From Glandiceps talaboti (lineage: Eukaryota > Hemichordata > Enteropneusta > Spengelidae): DNA of 64,000 nucleotides. Shown one piece after another: positions 27,833 to 41,230 of the stretch. Location: positions 13,261,776-13,325,775 of the forward strand of contig NC_135568.1 of assembly GCF_964340395.1 (NCBI RefSeq), given 5' to 3'. How positions within the stretch are numbered: the stretch's first letter is position 1; each line of letters starts with the position of its first letter. The notes beneath the pieces are model-generated. The model was not told the origin of the DNA. It searched no databases and saw nothing but the letters and a program-made list of their open reading frames with translations. A program made the translations under genes and the position numbers.

Positions 27833-30494
27833 TTATGTATCTTGACTTCGAAACAGTTCTTGAAATCTGAAATTCAGTTTGTCAATGTCGATACTACCAC
27901 CTCCAACACTGCTGGCAGGGGGTGTGGGAAGACTTGGCAAAGGTCTGAAGGAATAAAACAGGGACAAATTTATTTTTGATGTACAATATTACCAACAGCG
28001 TGAGGATCCCAGAAAGGAGTACAATATGCTGAGATGGGATATTACTACCGTAGGAAGGTGCTATGAGCAAACTAAGATAAACATACATGTAAACTAAAAC
28101 TACAATTGTAGTTGTATTTGGTAGATAACACAAGTGGGTAATATCAATGCCTTGATCGTGTAGATAAAACGACCCTGTACTCAAAATAGTGTAAACACAG
28201 AATGGTGTTGAATGTGCACCCAATTGAGAAAGACTTGTTATCAGAGACACAATCCATGAGTGTAACTACATTTTTGTACATCATCGTCCATCGATAGTTT
28301 ATATCATATAAACATGTCGCATAAATAGTTTTATTTTGTGCCTATGTTAGCTTCTTGATAGATGATCTGCCATTGCCGTATTCATACAAGTAGTATTGTC
28401 AGTTTAACACTCTACTGAGGAAAGGAAGGTGTTTGTTGTGATTATTTCAATAACTTCAAAAACAAGTCTTAGTCAACAAACAAAACACACTTTCTCCTGA
28501 CATACACACCAAGCAACTAGTGAACTTTATGATCTGTGAAATTCTTCTATATTTAGAAAACACATCCTACAATTAGATGTCATTCCACTTTATTTCTTCA
28601 TTCAACCAAGGAAACTACGAGTGACATATAAAGGGGCCTTTGTCACTATGAGTTACTAGACAAGTAGTGACAACCCTTAGCTCACGAGTATTTTCTGGCT
28701 CAAAGAAGAAAAGTATTAGAGAATAACATAATTATACCAGCGCCAGTAATATCACAGAAAAATCAGGGAAAATAATTGCAATTTTGAACGTTTCGACTCA
28801 TATTTCGAACACAGCAGAACCAATGACGTAGACACGCATTATCGTAACATAGACAAGCGTTGTTGTGGTGTAGAACAACCAGGGTATATATTCCATATTT
28901 TTTGTTCTAATCTAATTGGCTTGTGCTTGGTATAATAATACATACGTGTATGGTTGCAGTTCTCTTGCATTGTGGATAAGTTTCTGTATTGACTTGTGTT
29001 GTGTCATTTCCTCAGGTAGTTTACCATCCAGAGATCTGACGTTCAAATCAACATAGTCTAATTCCTGTTGATATGGGAGAAAGTAAACATCAGTATTTGA
29101 CTAGAATCATGACCAAATTCTCACAATACAGCACACTAAACCTTGATACTTTTCTACAACTTTTAAGGAAATTCTGCAAATTTTTGCTCTGCAATTGGTA
29201 CTTGTAGACAAAGTTTTGCCCATTACTTTATCATTATTACATTCCAGTAATCTACATTGGCAAAGTTTGTCTTTAAAGTGGAATGTGACTACTGGAAATT
29301 AAGGCATTTTTCATAATAGTTTTACAGTTTAGGAAAGTCGTTGATTATTCACTTGTATTATGCACAATTGCTGCAAAATACAGAGTTGAAACTTGTGTCT
29401 CATTCATTGTTCAAAGTCCTTGCAATGGACTTGCATTGTCATATGGCAGTCAGCAGACAAGCATATATAACAGCAGAACATAAACATTCAATGCTCCTAA
29501 GTGCTTATTACCATCAAATAAAACAACAAGCTGCTTTTTCGTTTCACGGCAGATCTCACAAGATCCCGCATGATCCAATTCATCCATAGCAACCACATGA
29601 GGGTGGTTAAACTGAAAGTGTTAAACACTTAGCAACACTTGTTCTCAAAGTCATCGCACATGGCCAAGGTGAAAGCTTGACCATGATCACGTTTGACAAC
29701 CGTTGCTAGGCATATTTGCATATCTCGTGAGATCTTCAACGAGACATAAAATCCCTTATTGCAATTACGAAAATGTCTCTATTTTCGGCAGTGGTGCACC
29801 CCTTTTATGCAAATATTCAAGTCGACAATTCTGCATACTTACTGTCATAAACTTGACGATGTGTTTCTTTCCTTGCATACATGCATAATGGAGTGGAGTG
29901 AAGCCACTAAAATCCTGCATGTTGATACAAGACTTGTCTTTCTGCAGTAGTAAATGTATAACTTCCACAGTGTGGCTTTCGTTGGAACACTCCATGGCAC
30001 GGTGGAAACATGTACAACCATCTCTGAAGTTGTAGTCAGCCAAATGGTTGATAACCCTCTTGAGAGCTGGAGATTCAAACACAAAGTGGCAAAAATACTC
30101 ATCCCAATTTCATGGTTGATTTTCTTGATAAGAGAGTTTCTAATTTTGAGAAGCTACACGGGTAGTTGGAAGGTAAAGTAGGGTAAGTGAACTACAAAAT
30201 GTACATGATCATCAATACTTGGGCCATAACATAGGGATTATTTTGTTACCATCTACAAACGTTATAGACTCACAGAGTCATTTAATTTCATGAAAACATG
30301 TGTACCCACATTACTGTGATTCTCTCATCAAATCCCCCCCCCCAATACACAACATACATACATACATACATACATACATACATACATACATACATACATA
30401 CATACATACATACATACATACACACACACACTCATATACATACATACATAAACACACACATGTATACACACGTACACACACAAACACACGTATG

Positions 30495-30572
<78 letters not shown>

Positions 30573-33500
30573 ACTAAATAAAGTGCCAGGAGTTGATAAC
30601 TAATATGCAAATTGCCAGGTGCTTCAAAAGTTTTCATGCAAAGTGATGCTACAAGACAACCACAAGTACAAATTCACAGTTAGTGTACAAAGGAAGTGTT
30701 ATTTGTATTAATAGTATAAGAATGTTTTTTATCTTTTTGATATCACCTAATTTATTTTTTTATTTGTAAATTTACTGGGAACTACTGTAAACTAAAAACC
30801 ATATAAAATATTCTAGTATTCTAGTCCCTGTACAAAATTATTTACCATCCTTTAAGAACCACACCTTGACCTGGACATCATGTGACTGACATGTGACATT
30901 TGTGTTATTTCATTGGTTGGTTTTGAACATGTGACATTAAAGTATGCTTTTTTATTAGATTACAATCCAACTCATAACACTACATTTATCAAAATGAATG
31001 AGCTGTTTTAGTCATCAACAGAATAATATATTTTAAACCAAATACTCTAACACAGGTCTAAATGAATGAAAGAAACACTTAACATGTCATACAAAGAAAA
31101 TTCAAACTTGTCACAAAGATCAGATAATTAGTATTGCACAGAACAAGGCCATCCACTGCATTCAAACATACCATGTATCAAGATCAAAGTGTGGTTAGTA
31201 ACCTTCCCTTATTCCCCAGCATAATGGTTCGACCCTTTGTAGAAACAATTGGAAGAAACCAAAACGAGGGGGAAATGGGGGAAAAGCTGAGTGATGTGTT
31301 AGTAGTGCTCCTTTTTGCCCCTTTCAACTCACCAGCTGTCATGTTATATGGTTCGTTATGTTCACTAAAACTGGTCAAGTACAATTCAACTTTACTAAGA
31401 CCAGTTTCTGGACCAATTACTTCGTGGAAGGCTTGTTCTCTTCTGTTGATTAACCTGCTAGGGTCAAGAGCTTTCTGTTGCCTAGCGATAGCGGCAGCAG
31501 CTGTCAATTACAGAAAAGAACAGACAAGATACTAACATTTACCGAAACCTTTCTTTGATATTTAAATCAAAAATCCTCTGAGCGTGCACTTTAAGTTTTT
31601 GTTTTTGATATGATTATCATGCTATGAATAAATTTTCAATTTTCACACAAGTTCCAAATAAGCTAAATAGTCATGCCTTTGAAACAATTTTGTTGTAAAT
31701 CTCTCGATTTCAAAGTTTGTTTCTAGTTCTTTTGAAGTAATTTAGGAAATTTGGGGTTCATCATCTTGTTTTCAAGAAAAGCAATTGGCTTTTATTTTCC
31801 GATAACATTAACAAGGTATTTGGCGGCCATATTGGATTCTAAAAATGTCCTCAATTTAAAAAATTCAAAATTGACACCTGATTTGTTTTCTTGACATTAA
31901 CAAAGAATGGCTTTGATGTTTTTTGAACAAAGTAGCAATAAAAATGTAAGACTTTCATTTCTAAGACACATACTACAAGTATGGCATGTTAGAGGGAAGA
32001 TATCTTGGTACTGTTTTCAAACCATGTTACAAGGTAGACTTTTTACAGTATGCTAGATGGTCTGCTTTTTACAGTGTGTTAAAGGATTGTTTTTACAGTA
32101 AACTAGGGGGTATATTCTTACACAGCATCTCTTATGGTATGCACTTATTAATGACTGTCTATGTACAACATATTTTTCACAACAGGCAATAACGAAGCAA
32201 TTTCCAAACCAAAAATTAGAGGGTATATTGTTTTTATTACTCTATGGGGCTGTTGCTTACTGTATTGATAGTAAAGTTAGCAGGAAAATGCAGGTGATGT
32301 GTTGATGAGGTGATGATGAGCTTTGGAAGAATTCTGAAAAGGGATGGTGTTAGGCTCACACATTTGGCTTAAAAAAAGTTGAAGTGCAATACACTCACAT
32401 ACACCAAACATTATACAATATGCATCCCTGTAACAATGACATAATTGTGAATGGATTTCATGAATTATTTTTAAAAAACATAGTCAGCACTGTACCATGT
32501 CACTTCAAAATTAATTATTTACGTTGAAATATTTCATATTAATAATATGAATAATACTGACACTTATCTCATTATTCAAATTCATGCAAATTCTACTCGC
32601 CACAATCTGCTAGCCATGACATCAGGTCAAATGTCTGGAGAAAGTATATCATTATGCAAATTTATGCAAATTCTACTCGCTACAATCTGCTAGCCATGAT
32701 ATTAGGTCAAATGTCAGGGGAAATTACATCATTATGCAAATTTATGCAAATTCCTCTCGATGTAATCAGCTAGCCATGATATTAGTTCAAATGCCAAAGA
32801 AACATTTGGGGGAAATTATATCATTATTCAAATTAATTCAAATTCTACGAGCTTCATGTACATTTGTAGTTGCAGAGATTGTAAGGTCAGAGTGGAAAGG
32901 TCAAGGGTTACTGTTGATAACATTGATAACATCATGTGTTTTTGAAACAGGCAATATAATGTAGTTGAGTCAGTGATAAATTAGACACAAATTGAGAAAG
33001 ACAAGGTAAAGGTAAGAACACTTCAAACATCAAGGCAAAACAGTTATTGAAACTTGAAAGTTAATATTAAATCTAACAATAACCATTAGTTAAAATGTTT
33101 GACACAAATAAGGCAGATCAACTTTTAAGTTATGAACTTCAGGTATACACTGTAAAGAATTTCTTGAACATGGGATTCTCCAATAATTGAATGTTCTGGT
33201 TTCTTGTTGTAAATCATCTAGGTTTCAAGCATTAGACTTTCAATGACAGAATTCATACCATCTTCTATAGCGCCCTCAACGTCACAACCAATATGAACTT
33301 TTGTTTGCCAAAAATTCATAGGTGACTGAGCCACATTGTGTTATATACCCCTTTCGAATACCTGCCACTTTCATGGAAATTTACTTGTTATATGAATACA
33401 ATGGGGTATGCTAAGTCATGCTTTGTTGGGGTAAATAGCGGGGATAAAGAATGACAGATTGAGCTAGGTAGTTACAGTTTGGTTAGGGATAAGAATAGGA

Positions 33501-36500
33501 CTAGACTCCCTAACTTACTCTCAATGTGTATCATCCAAAATATTTAGCCATTATTTTGAATCTTGTTTGCCCTGCTTCAACTAAAAATTTAAATGTTTGT
33601 AAATTTCAAAGAAATGCTGTGCCTACCAGCAGCCACATCTTCATTATCAGAGCTGACCGGGGTCAGGGGTCGTGGTAGGGGACTTTGTCTTAACAGGGAG
33701 CCAGGTCTGACAATGAACCAGTTAGCTGTGTTGAAGTTGCCGGAGCTAGTGAAGTCTCCAGAATGTAAGAATCCAGCAGACGGTGTTTTACATCTCCTTT
33801 GGTTGAACATGTATGTGCTTTCTGTGTCACTTTGTTCTGAGGCTGAACTGGGCTCTGTGCGTGTTCCTGCAGGATAAAATGTATCCCCATACAAACATGT
33901 GAAACGGTTCAATAACTCAATTTTTTTCACATTTTTATCAAATTTGATCACTTTTGAAAAGAACTTCTGATATAAATGAATGAAGAATCATTACTTATAT
34001 GATTGTAGTTTAAAATGCATTTTAGAATTTCTAAAAATTTAGAGGAAACCAAGAATTTTTGTCAAATAATTCTGGCGGGAAAATAACACAATTTTAGAAT
34101 CAATTAAAAAATTTGTATTATTTCAACACCCCTGGTCTAAAATATAGTTGAACGGTGCGATTAAGTTACACAAAAAGCAGAATTTGTTCACCAACTCATT
34201 TCAAAGATCAGTGTGTTTTGTAAATTTTGTCATATTTGCATGAATGAATGAATAAATTAATTTTCTTTCTATATCATTCAAATGACATGTCCATCATTAC
34301 TACTACCTTCCCATGTTCCTCTCTAAGTAAAGGGCACTGATAAGTGACTATTTTTGGCACAGATTCAATCACCCCTAACCACTATAAGTCTATCTCGCTT
34401 CTATCAACTGGTATTAACAGACTTCACGCTACTTACCCATATCACGAGACTGGATCATATTCATGTAGGAATTTTGTTCAACAAATGTACCAGAGTCGTT
34501 ATCGGAGTCATGGTTCCACCGACTGTAAACGAAGGTAAAAATACAACAAAAGTTCTCTGTTACCTTGACCCAGAATATGACTTAACAATTACATTTGTTG
34601 AAGGGTGCACACCACAATCTGTACGTATTACAAGGAGTCACGATGGTTGATTGGTGCAAGTCGATCACTGGCTTATAATCTGCACACTGCCAGTTCAAGT
34701 CTTGTTGCTGTCATTGAGTTTTTGATTTCCTAAGCAGGATTGAACCATCATTGTAGCCAAGTCAACCCAGCTGTATAATTTGGGGACTTGGTAGTACAGA
34801 GGATGCTGGGTGAAAAGCTAACCCTGCGCACTTCCAGTGGTTGTATATTCATGACTCCTAAGTGCTTATTACCGTCAAATAAACAATCATGAAATGATAA
34901 TGTTCTGCTATATGCATATCTGATAATTCCCATGAAACACTGAAAAATGAATGGGGAACAAGTTTTACCTCTGCAGAGTTTTGCATGATTGCACATAGTA
35001 CAGGTAGTGCAATATTATGAAATTATTCTCCAAACCCCCAACAAAAGTACCTTCCACTTTAACATTAGTAGTCTTACCTATCTGTGTTAATGTCTTCTAC
35101 TTGTTTATGTATGGCAGATTCCACCAAAAACTTGACAGCTTGTACGCGTCCATGGTAACAAGCAACCATGAGAGGAGTGTCTCCTTTGAAGTCTCTCAAA
35201 TTGTGGTCAAATATTGGCTGCGAACCAATATCAGAGAAAATGTATGTTTTACAAAAATATAGAAAAGCATACGAAAAAAATGACCCTTCTCTTGCCACAT
35301 ACAAACTTACATAACTCTCTGAAGATAAAATTTTGTGGTAAAATGCCAATTTGTGACAAACTATTGACAATAAAGTGCTTTCTGGTGACACAGCTGACAT
35401 CTTCACTGACAGAACAATCTCTGATGACTGTTCTACGTTACAGCATCCCGGGTGACAAATGCCCTAACATCAGCGCCCTCTAGAGGCAATATTTACCAAC
35501 ACAGCTAACTCTTGAAGCAAAAACCATCAAAACAGCAACTTCTGGAGTAGCATTAGGAAAGCTCCTTGTAACTTATCGGATGTTTCTATGACAACTCACC
35601 TGCCACACTTTCTTCAGCCTAACCATGCCTTTCCTATCTCTAATCAGTGCCATTATTCTCATAGCTCTTTCCTTTCTGTGTGTCTCCAACAATACCTGCA
35701 CCCCTTCAAAGTCACTGCATTTGTACAGATGACCATTGGCATCCAAGATGGCTGAACTTGCCCCTCTCAGTAACAGAGCCTTCACCACTTTGCTAAATCC
35801 TGTAAAAGACAACAACATCAAAGCATGATACATTGATGGAATGAATAGCGTTCCCTTTACCTATTCTTGATAATCAGGAATGGTACAAGTTTTATTCCAA
35901 GACATAATTATTGTCAGCTGTGAAAGCTATGTTTTTGCTTTGTACATTTTGAATGTTGCTATCTTGAAATCATGGCAGTAAACTCTAAAAGTACATCTCG
36001 CACCAGTAAAATTTTGATTACATAGACAGTAGTTGTCATGACATAGCACAGTCAGGCTACAATTAGTGTATTTTCTGTCCAAAAAGTATAACTTGGCTTG
36101 TGTATGCTATAAAAGGTCTCCCACTACACACAAGCCAAGTTGAACATGTTCACACAAAAAATATGGGAGTTATACCCTGGTTGTTCTACATCATGACAAC
36201 ACACATTTACATCATTGGTTCATTAAATCTAAAATCCTTGGACCATTCATATTTTCCTTGGCTGAATGCAGGAAAATATTTGGGAATAAAATCGAAAGAT
36301 GTAATTTTTTTTTTTAGAACTTGAAGCTTGCACTCTTTTTTTTAATAATTATTATTTATTTTTTATTTTATATTTTTGACATACACACAGTCACACTTAG
36401 TACTACAGAGATCCAGTCAGATTTGTGACTATATTATATTTTTTTACCTTTACGTGCAGCCATCTGTACAGCAGTCTGACCAGAATTATTCATAGCATTA

Positions 36501-39500
36501 ATGTCTAATTCTTGATAAAATGACATGCTTTCTTTGTCAGGTCCAGGTAGAACATCTTTCTTACAAATCTGGAGTAAAAACTTGACCACCGGATAATGAC
36601 CTCTAGCTGATGCAACATGTAGAGCTGTGGCATTGGTTGCTGGATGTCGACGACTCACATCTCCTCCTTTCTGTTTATACATTCATACAAGAATCAATCA
36701 TTAGTTGATATATTCTACCCATGTCCTGATTAATAGACTAGTCCACATAATATATATAGCAATAATGACTAAACCATGATATTTGTTTCAAGGGATGACT
36801 AGGCTGTGTTTCTTACAAGAGTAAATTTTTTAGAAATGATTTTCATATAAAAATACCAACATGAGAAATGGTGGGTCTCAGCAAAGTCATAACTTGAAAT
36901 AACCACATATTCTTTAAAGCTGAGTTAAGGTGCAAAAAATATCACAAAGTCCTTCAATTCTCTCCAAACCTTGCCATATGAAAGTTTGTTTCTCGTCCTT
37001 TTGAACTAATAACAGAAATTTGGGGTTTCACCATCTTGTTTTCAAGGAAATCGTAAATATTTTACTTTCCAATGAAGTTAACACTGACAGTATTTGGTGG
37101 CCATATATTGGAATCAGTATTTGGTGGCCATATTGGATTCAGTATTTGGTGGCCATATTGGATTCAGTATTTGGTGGCCATATTGGATTCAGTATTTGGT
37201 GGCCATATTGGATTCTCCAAATTTTGATATCATTTAGACCTTTATTTCGAAAAAAATATATGGGGACCCTAGATTTTTTAATTGTTTTCAACTGAGAATA
37301 GGATGGAATTTTCTTAAACAAAGTAACATTATAGTGTAACTTTGACTTTCAGAGAAATTGGTCTGACAGCACATTATGCTGGTCCAGCTGTTGTGGATTA
37401 TCTCACATATTCAGTTTAATTTGCATTCTTGTTAGGACCTTAAACTGAATTTGTATCCACTGTTAGTCCTTATAATGCATGTGTCTTACCTCATACAATA
37501 ACTCAATAATGTGTAGATGTCCATTTTCAGCAGCCACCATAAGAGGCCAGTCTCCAGCCCCTGTTATAGGGTTCACATTATCTCCCTCTTCCAAAACACA
37601 GTACAGTCTATTTGCGTTGCCATTGGCTGCCGTCTCAAATAACGTAGGTGTGACTATCTGTTTTTGTCTCTTCAACATTGCTTTCTTGATAAAGTCTGTG
37701 ATATTGGAGTTTTGACAAAGCTGCAGAGCTTCTTGTAGTCCCTGATATCAAAATGAGAAAAAAAATTGACATCAAAAAAAGACTATATGCACTACTCTGC
37801 ATTCAAAGCCAGTCTGATATGATCTCTCATGCGTAACTAAAATCTTAGAATGAAGCTATGTATATACCATATCTCAGTTACCAAAAAAACAAAAGATTGT
37901 AAAGGTTGGCATCTGGGGGCGTCGTTTGTAAACAGCTTTTGGACCAGCGATGAGTTGAGTACTATGGTATAATGTTGGGTTCTTATATAGTGCTTTCCCA
38001 CTCCGTGCTCAAAGCGCTTTACAAATATTACCCCTGGCTCGGATCAGAACGGCACAACGGCCCTTTAGTCTTCCTCAACTCCCCGGGGAGTATACCCTCC
38101 TTTGAAAGAATCATCATGCCGAGAGTTCTAGAACAAAAGTTGGTTGCATTCTAAACAGGACAAAACAATCTACAAATTTCTTTCAGATGTGATGTAATTC
38201 TCTGGAACTCATGGAATTGTTTTAGGCATATTTTGTTGAAGTCTTCATGTACATGTACTGCTGTGTCCGCTCATAACAATTCTTTCAAAATGGCTGCAAG
38301 GTTGGCACCAGAACACGCCATTTTAGGCTCAGTTTTAAATTTACGTATGTCTTAAGTTGTTAAAACAAAAACTGTCCCACCAAGTTAAACTGCAAAATAC
38401 ATCATATCACTCCGCCCTCAACAATCTTTTCCAAGAAAGGGATATTGGCCGACTTATGAGAGCGCCCTCACACAGTGTACATTTACATCTTAACTACTGT
38501 ATTGTAAAATTTGGGGGGGTACCTGAGGTAAAATGAGATGTGGAAAGGGGTAATAACATTATAATTACCGTAAGACCTTGATTGTGAAATAAGATTGTCT
38601 GTACAACATCTTCAAATTGTTCCTCAACTGCATAGTGTATTGGTAAGTATCCTTGTATATCTTTGATGGATGGGTCGGCATTGTGTTGCATCAGTACTTG
38701 TACAGCCCTGGTATTACCACACTTTGATGCAATGGATAGAGCTGTCTGTCCAGTCTGTAACAAAAACAAGGTATGTCATCATTACTCTCTGGGTATCTGT
38801 CACAGATTTTAATTGTCATTTGCATGCATTTACAAATATATGAAAACAAATATAGTTTTGACAAATCCTACACATAATTAAAAACAGACATACAGCCCTG
38901 CACCCACATACCCATGCATACAGCCCTGCACCCACACACCCATACATACAGCCCTGCACCCACATACCCATGCATACAGCCCTGCACCCACATACCCATG
39001 CATACAGCCCTGCACCCACACACCCATGCATACAACCCTGCACCCACGTACATGTACCCATGCATACAGCCCTGCACCCACGTATCCATGCATACAGCCC
39101 TGCACCCACACACCCATGCATACAGCCCTGTACCCACACACCCATGCATACAGCTCTGCACCCACAAACCCATGCCATCCTCTACATGTATCTCTCCACT
39201 TACCCCTCCTCCTTCCCTTTCAATCATCTATCCACCCAACATCCAATCATCTGACCATACATCTCTCAATCAATTTTTCCTCCAATCCCCGTCCATCAAA
39301 CAACATAACCACCTACCTACCAAGTCATCCACGCATTCATCTATGAATACATCACCCCCAAGCATCTGTCTGTCTGTCCATCCATGTGTCTGTCTGTCAA
39401 TCATGATCCACCCATCCTTCCATCCATCAATACAGCCATTAATACATCCATCCATCCACCCATACACACAAAATGTTGTTATAAGACAGACGTATCATGA

Positions 39501-40885
39501 GTCGAAACACACAGAGGGAGACAAACAAAAAGGGGGAAGAGAAGTTGACAGGAAAAGATTTGCTTCATTTTATTGCCATTTCATTCATTGTACTTCAAGT
39601 ATTAGGAACACCAACATTTATTAGAAGGTTGACACTTTCACAAAGACATCTATGAAAAGTTGTAAACCTCAAAAAAAAAGACATATCTTACCCTTGGATG
39701 TTGAGCATTGATTGGACATTTTTGTTGTTTGAGTAGAATTTTCAGGTTATCAATTCTGGAAAATAAAAAAAGTTGTGTGTCACGTCAGTCAGTAATCAAA
39801 AGTAATCAGTCTGACAGTACAACTGAGCTGAAATATAAATCTCATTTTGATGTCCAGGGTCAAGAAAAAATTTCAAATTTTCCTGCACGTACGAGCTGCA
39901 AGTGGAACAATTTTTGAAACTGTTTTGTTACATGTATTTACTTAATTATATAATATTGAACACCCTGAACAGTATTGAATCATCTGTGGGTAAATGTATT
40001 TGGACAGCTGTATACAAAATATGCTCCAATAAATCCCATCAAATTGATTTTTGGGTCCACACCCAAAATCATATGATCCTAATTTTCAGTCCACTGTTGT
40101 ACTACATATGGATACAAGTGACCTCTAATTAACACGCACGATGTCTGATTATAGGTATTTTAACAATTTTCAGTGAATTTATTGTTGGTTGTCTGGTTAA
40201 AAAAATAATACTCCGCTTACAGCTAGTTCAGCACTTTAAGTCTGAACAACACCACATATATTCTAATCTGAGTCTAGCCAAAACACTCAGCATTTATGAC
40301 CTATGTTACCTACTTGTGCAACTATCTTTTACTTGTAATTTAAGTGTGCCTACTTCAATAAAGTTACCAACACACAGCCTTCTCACCTATTGTATTCCGC
40401 CGACACCATTAATAAAGTCCTGTCCTCAGAATCAACAACAAACAAATCTGTCTCTCTTATGTCTTGTTCTTTTAATAGAACCTTTGGTTAAAAAAAGTAA
40501 CACAGAGTTAATTAGATTTATTTTCAAATATAGGGAACTGTATGGGTGGTAATGCAAGCAGGATGTACTTGAGATATAAATGATAGTTGAAATCTAAACA
40601 TACAGAAGTTTCAAACACATGATGTATATTTCAGTGCAACATTATCATGAGATTTTGAAATTCAAACTACATGTACGACAAATTTTTGTGACAGAGACAC
40701 AGTTGAATGCCAATTAAAAGAATATTAATTAAACTTTCCAAAACATCATTAATACTAAGTCATCAGAAAATGTATGATTAAACTAGAACCCAGGATTTCG
40801 TAAAACTTACGTTCATGGGACCACGAAATTCTATTGCATAGAAATCTTCATGTTGTTGTGGAATATTCTGGGTGTTAAATGATTC
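27833..40885 (-). CDS. large multi-ankyrin-repeat protein, 14 coding exons resolved, start not settled
   Basis: Exons in transcript order: 40885-40811, 40481-40387, 39755-39692, 38754-38569, 37741-37490, 36670-36448, 35799-35600, 35217-35078, 34522-34437, 33866-33627, 31500-31333, 30066-29843, 29064-28946, 27944-27833 (TAA 27833-27835). Every junction keeps codon phase: 2184 nt, 727 residues plus stop. Ankyrin repeats are clear, for example TGQTALSIASKCGNTRAVQV, GDWPLMVAAENGHLHIIELL, ATALHVASARGHYPVVKFLL, SGQTAVQMAARKG, KGDTPLMVACYHGRVQAVKF and SGFTPLHYACMQGKKHIVKF. A basic, IQ-like helix (RAMRIMALIRDRKGMVRLKK) separates repeat blocks, then a Ser/Pro-rich linker (exons at 34.5 and 33.8 kb) precedes a final repeat block. 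The tail is Pro-rich and then FRFQELFRSQDT. Ankyrin repeats bind proteins; no orthologue was recognised. The first exon with the start codon lies upstream of 40885. Confidence 0.85.
28632..28890 (+). mobile_element. MITE-like element, family B, copy 2
   Basis: Second copy of the element at 20703-20940, same orientation. It is in the intron between ankyrin-gene exons 29064-28946 and 27944-27833. A short related fragment with repeated GTGACAAGGCCCCTTATG lies near 41268-41322. Confidence 0.6.
30353..30571. repeat. (TACA)n-(CA)n microsatellite
   Basis: About 70 bp of TACA followed by mixed ACAC and pure CA, in an intron of the large ankyrin gene. Confidence 0.95.
31640..31935 (+). repeat. GGCCATATTGG dispersed repeat, copy 2
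   Basis: Blocks in order: TTTGTTTCTAGTTCTTTTGA, AATTTGGGGTTCATCATCTTG, GTATTTGGCGGCCATATTGG. It lies in the intron between exons 33866-33627 and 31500-31333. Confidence 0.7.
32569..32850. repeat. tandem repeat, four units of about 80-92 bp rich in ATGCAAAT octamers
   Basis: Units begin at 32569, 32649, 32729 and 32821 and share CTCG(C)nACAATCTGCTAGCC, ATGATATTAGGTCAAATG and a head with ATGCAAAT. Perfect octamers lie at 32584, 32654, 32664, 32734 and 32744. The fourth unit has ATTCAAAT-type variants instead. Confidence 0.85.
34600..34885 (+). mobile_element. SINE-like fragment, family C
   Basis: Head AAGGAGTCACGATGG and the block GTCAACCCAGCTGTATAA, then GGGGACTTGGTAG, are shared with copies at 41703-42055, 49470-49745 and 55430-55670. 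Confidence 0.55.
36085..36310. mobile_element. hairpin-containing MITE-like element
   Basis: AACTTGGCTTGTGTATG faces CACACAAGCCAAGTT about 30 bp on. The end TATTTTCCTTGGCTGAATG with AAAATATT resembles the right end of the element at 47156-47284. Confidence 0.5.
36950..37340 (+). repeat. GGCCATATTGG dispersed repeat, copy 3, with internal 25-bp tandem array
   Basis: The family blocks are interrupted at 37088-37215 by five head-to-tail copies of a 25-bp unit CAGTATTTGGTGGCCATATT plus GGATT. The first copy has a 2-bp insertion. Confidence 0.8.
37965..38115 (-). mobile_element. SINE-like fragment, family C (tail half)
   Basis: Contains TATATAGTGCTTTCCCACTC, CACAACGGCCCTTTA and CCTCAACTCCCCGGGGAGTA, shared with the longer copy at 41703-42055. 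Confidence 0.6.
38404..38482. mobile_element. short palindromic element with GCGCCCTCAC end, third copy
   Basis: ATATCACTCCGCCCTCAACA faces GAGAGCGCCCTCACA with ATATTGGCCGACTTA between, resembling the copy at 24124-24226. Intron of the large ankyrin gene. Confidence 0.45.
38887..39175. repeat. 28-bp minisatellite, about ten units
   Basis: Unit CATGCATACAGCCCTGCACC plus CACACACC, with small variants and one unit extended by CATGTAC. It lies in the intron between exons 39755-39692 and 38754-38569. All six frames appear open only because the repeat lacks stops. Confidence 0.93.
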
Positions 40886-41034
40886 CTTTTATTGAAATAA
40901 AAGAAAATATCACTGATAATACCCAACAGTGTATCAGAAACTTGTTAAGGTAGAACGCACCTATTTCAATAAAAATCACAGTTCTTAACCCTTTAGGGTG
41001 TCATTACACAGAGTTACAGAAACCAAGTCACCAA

Positions 41035-41230
41035 AGGATTAAAAATCTCTCAAAACCTTGCCATACGAAAGGTAGTTTCTAGTCCCTTTTTAAAATTAGC
41101 AAAATAAATTTTATGGTTCACCATTTTGTTTTGAAGGAAATAATCAATGTATTCTAGTATGTGAAAATAGTATTTGGTGGCCATATTGGATTCTAAATGG
41201 GTTCATTTGAATATCGTTTTGACATCTTTG
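41035..41230 (+). repeat. GGCCATATTGG dispersed repeat, copy 4
   Basis: Blocks TCTCAAAACCTTGCCATACG, GGTTCACCATTTTGTTTTGA and GTATTTGGTGGCCATATTGG, upstream of the first resolved exon of the large ankyrin gene. Confidence 0.7.

Noticed and set aside
31134-31535. 133-codon frame on the plus strand
   Set aside because: Antisense of ankyrin-gene exon 31500-31333, which fits its neighbours in phase and sequence.
32569-32850. Array of regularly spaced repeats, considered as a CRISPR
   Set aside because: This is animal DNA and whole units, not only short repeats, are similar between copies; it is an ordinary tandem repeat.
38914-39624. 236-codon open frame on the plus strand, the longest in the window
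   Set aside because: It is a read-through of the 28-bp minisatellite, followed by TCCA-rich low-complexity sequence. All frames are open and no domain is visible.
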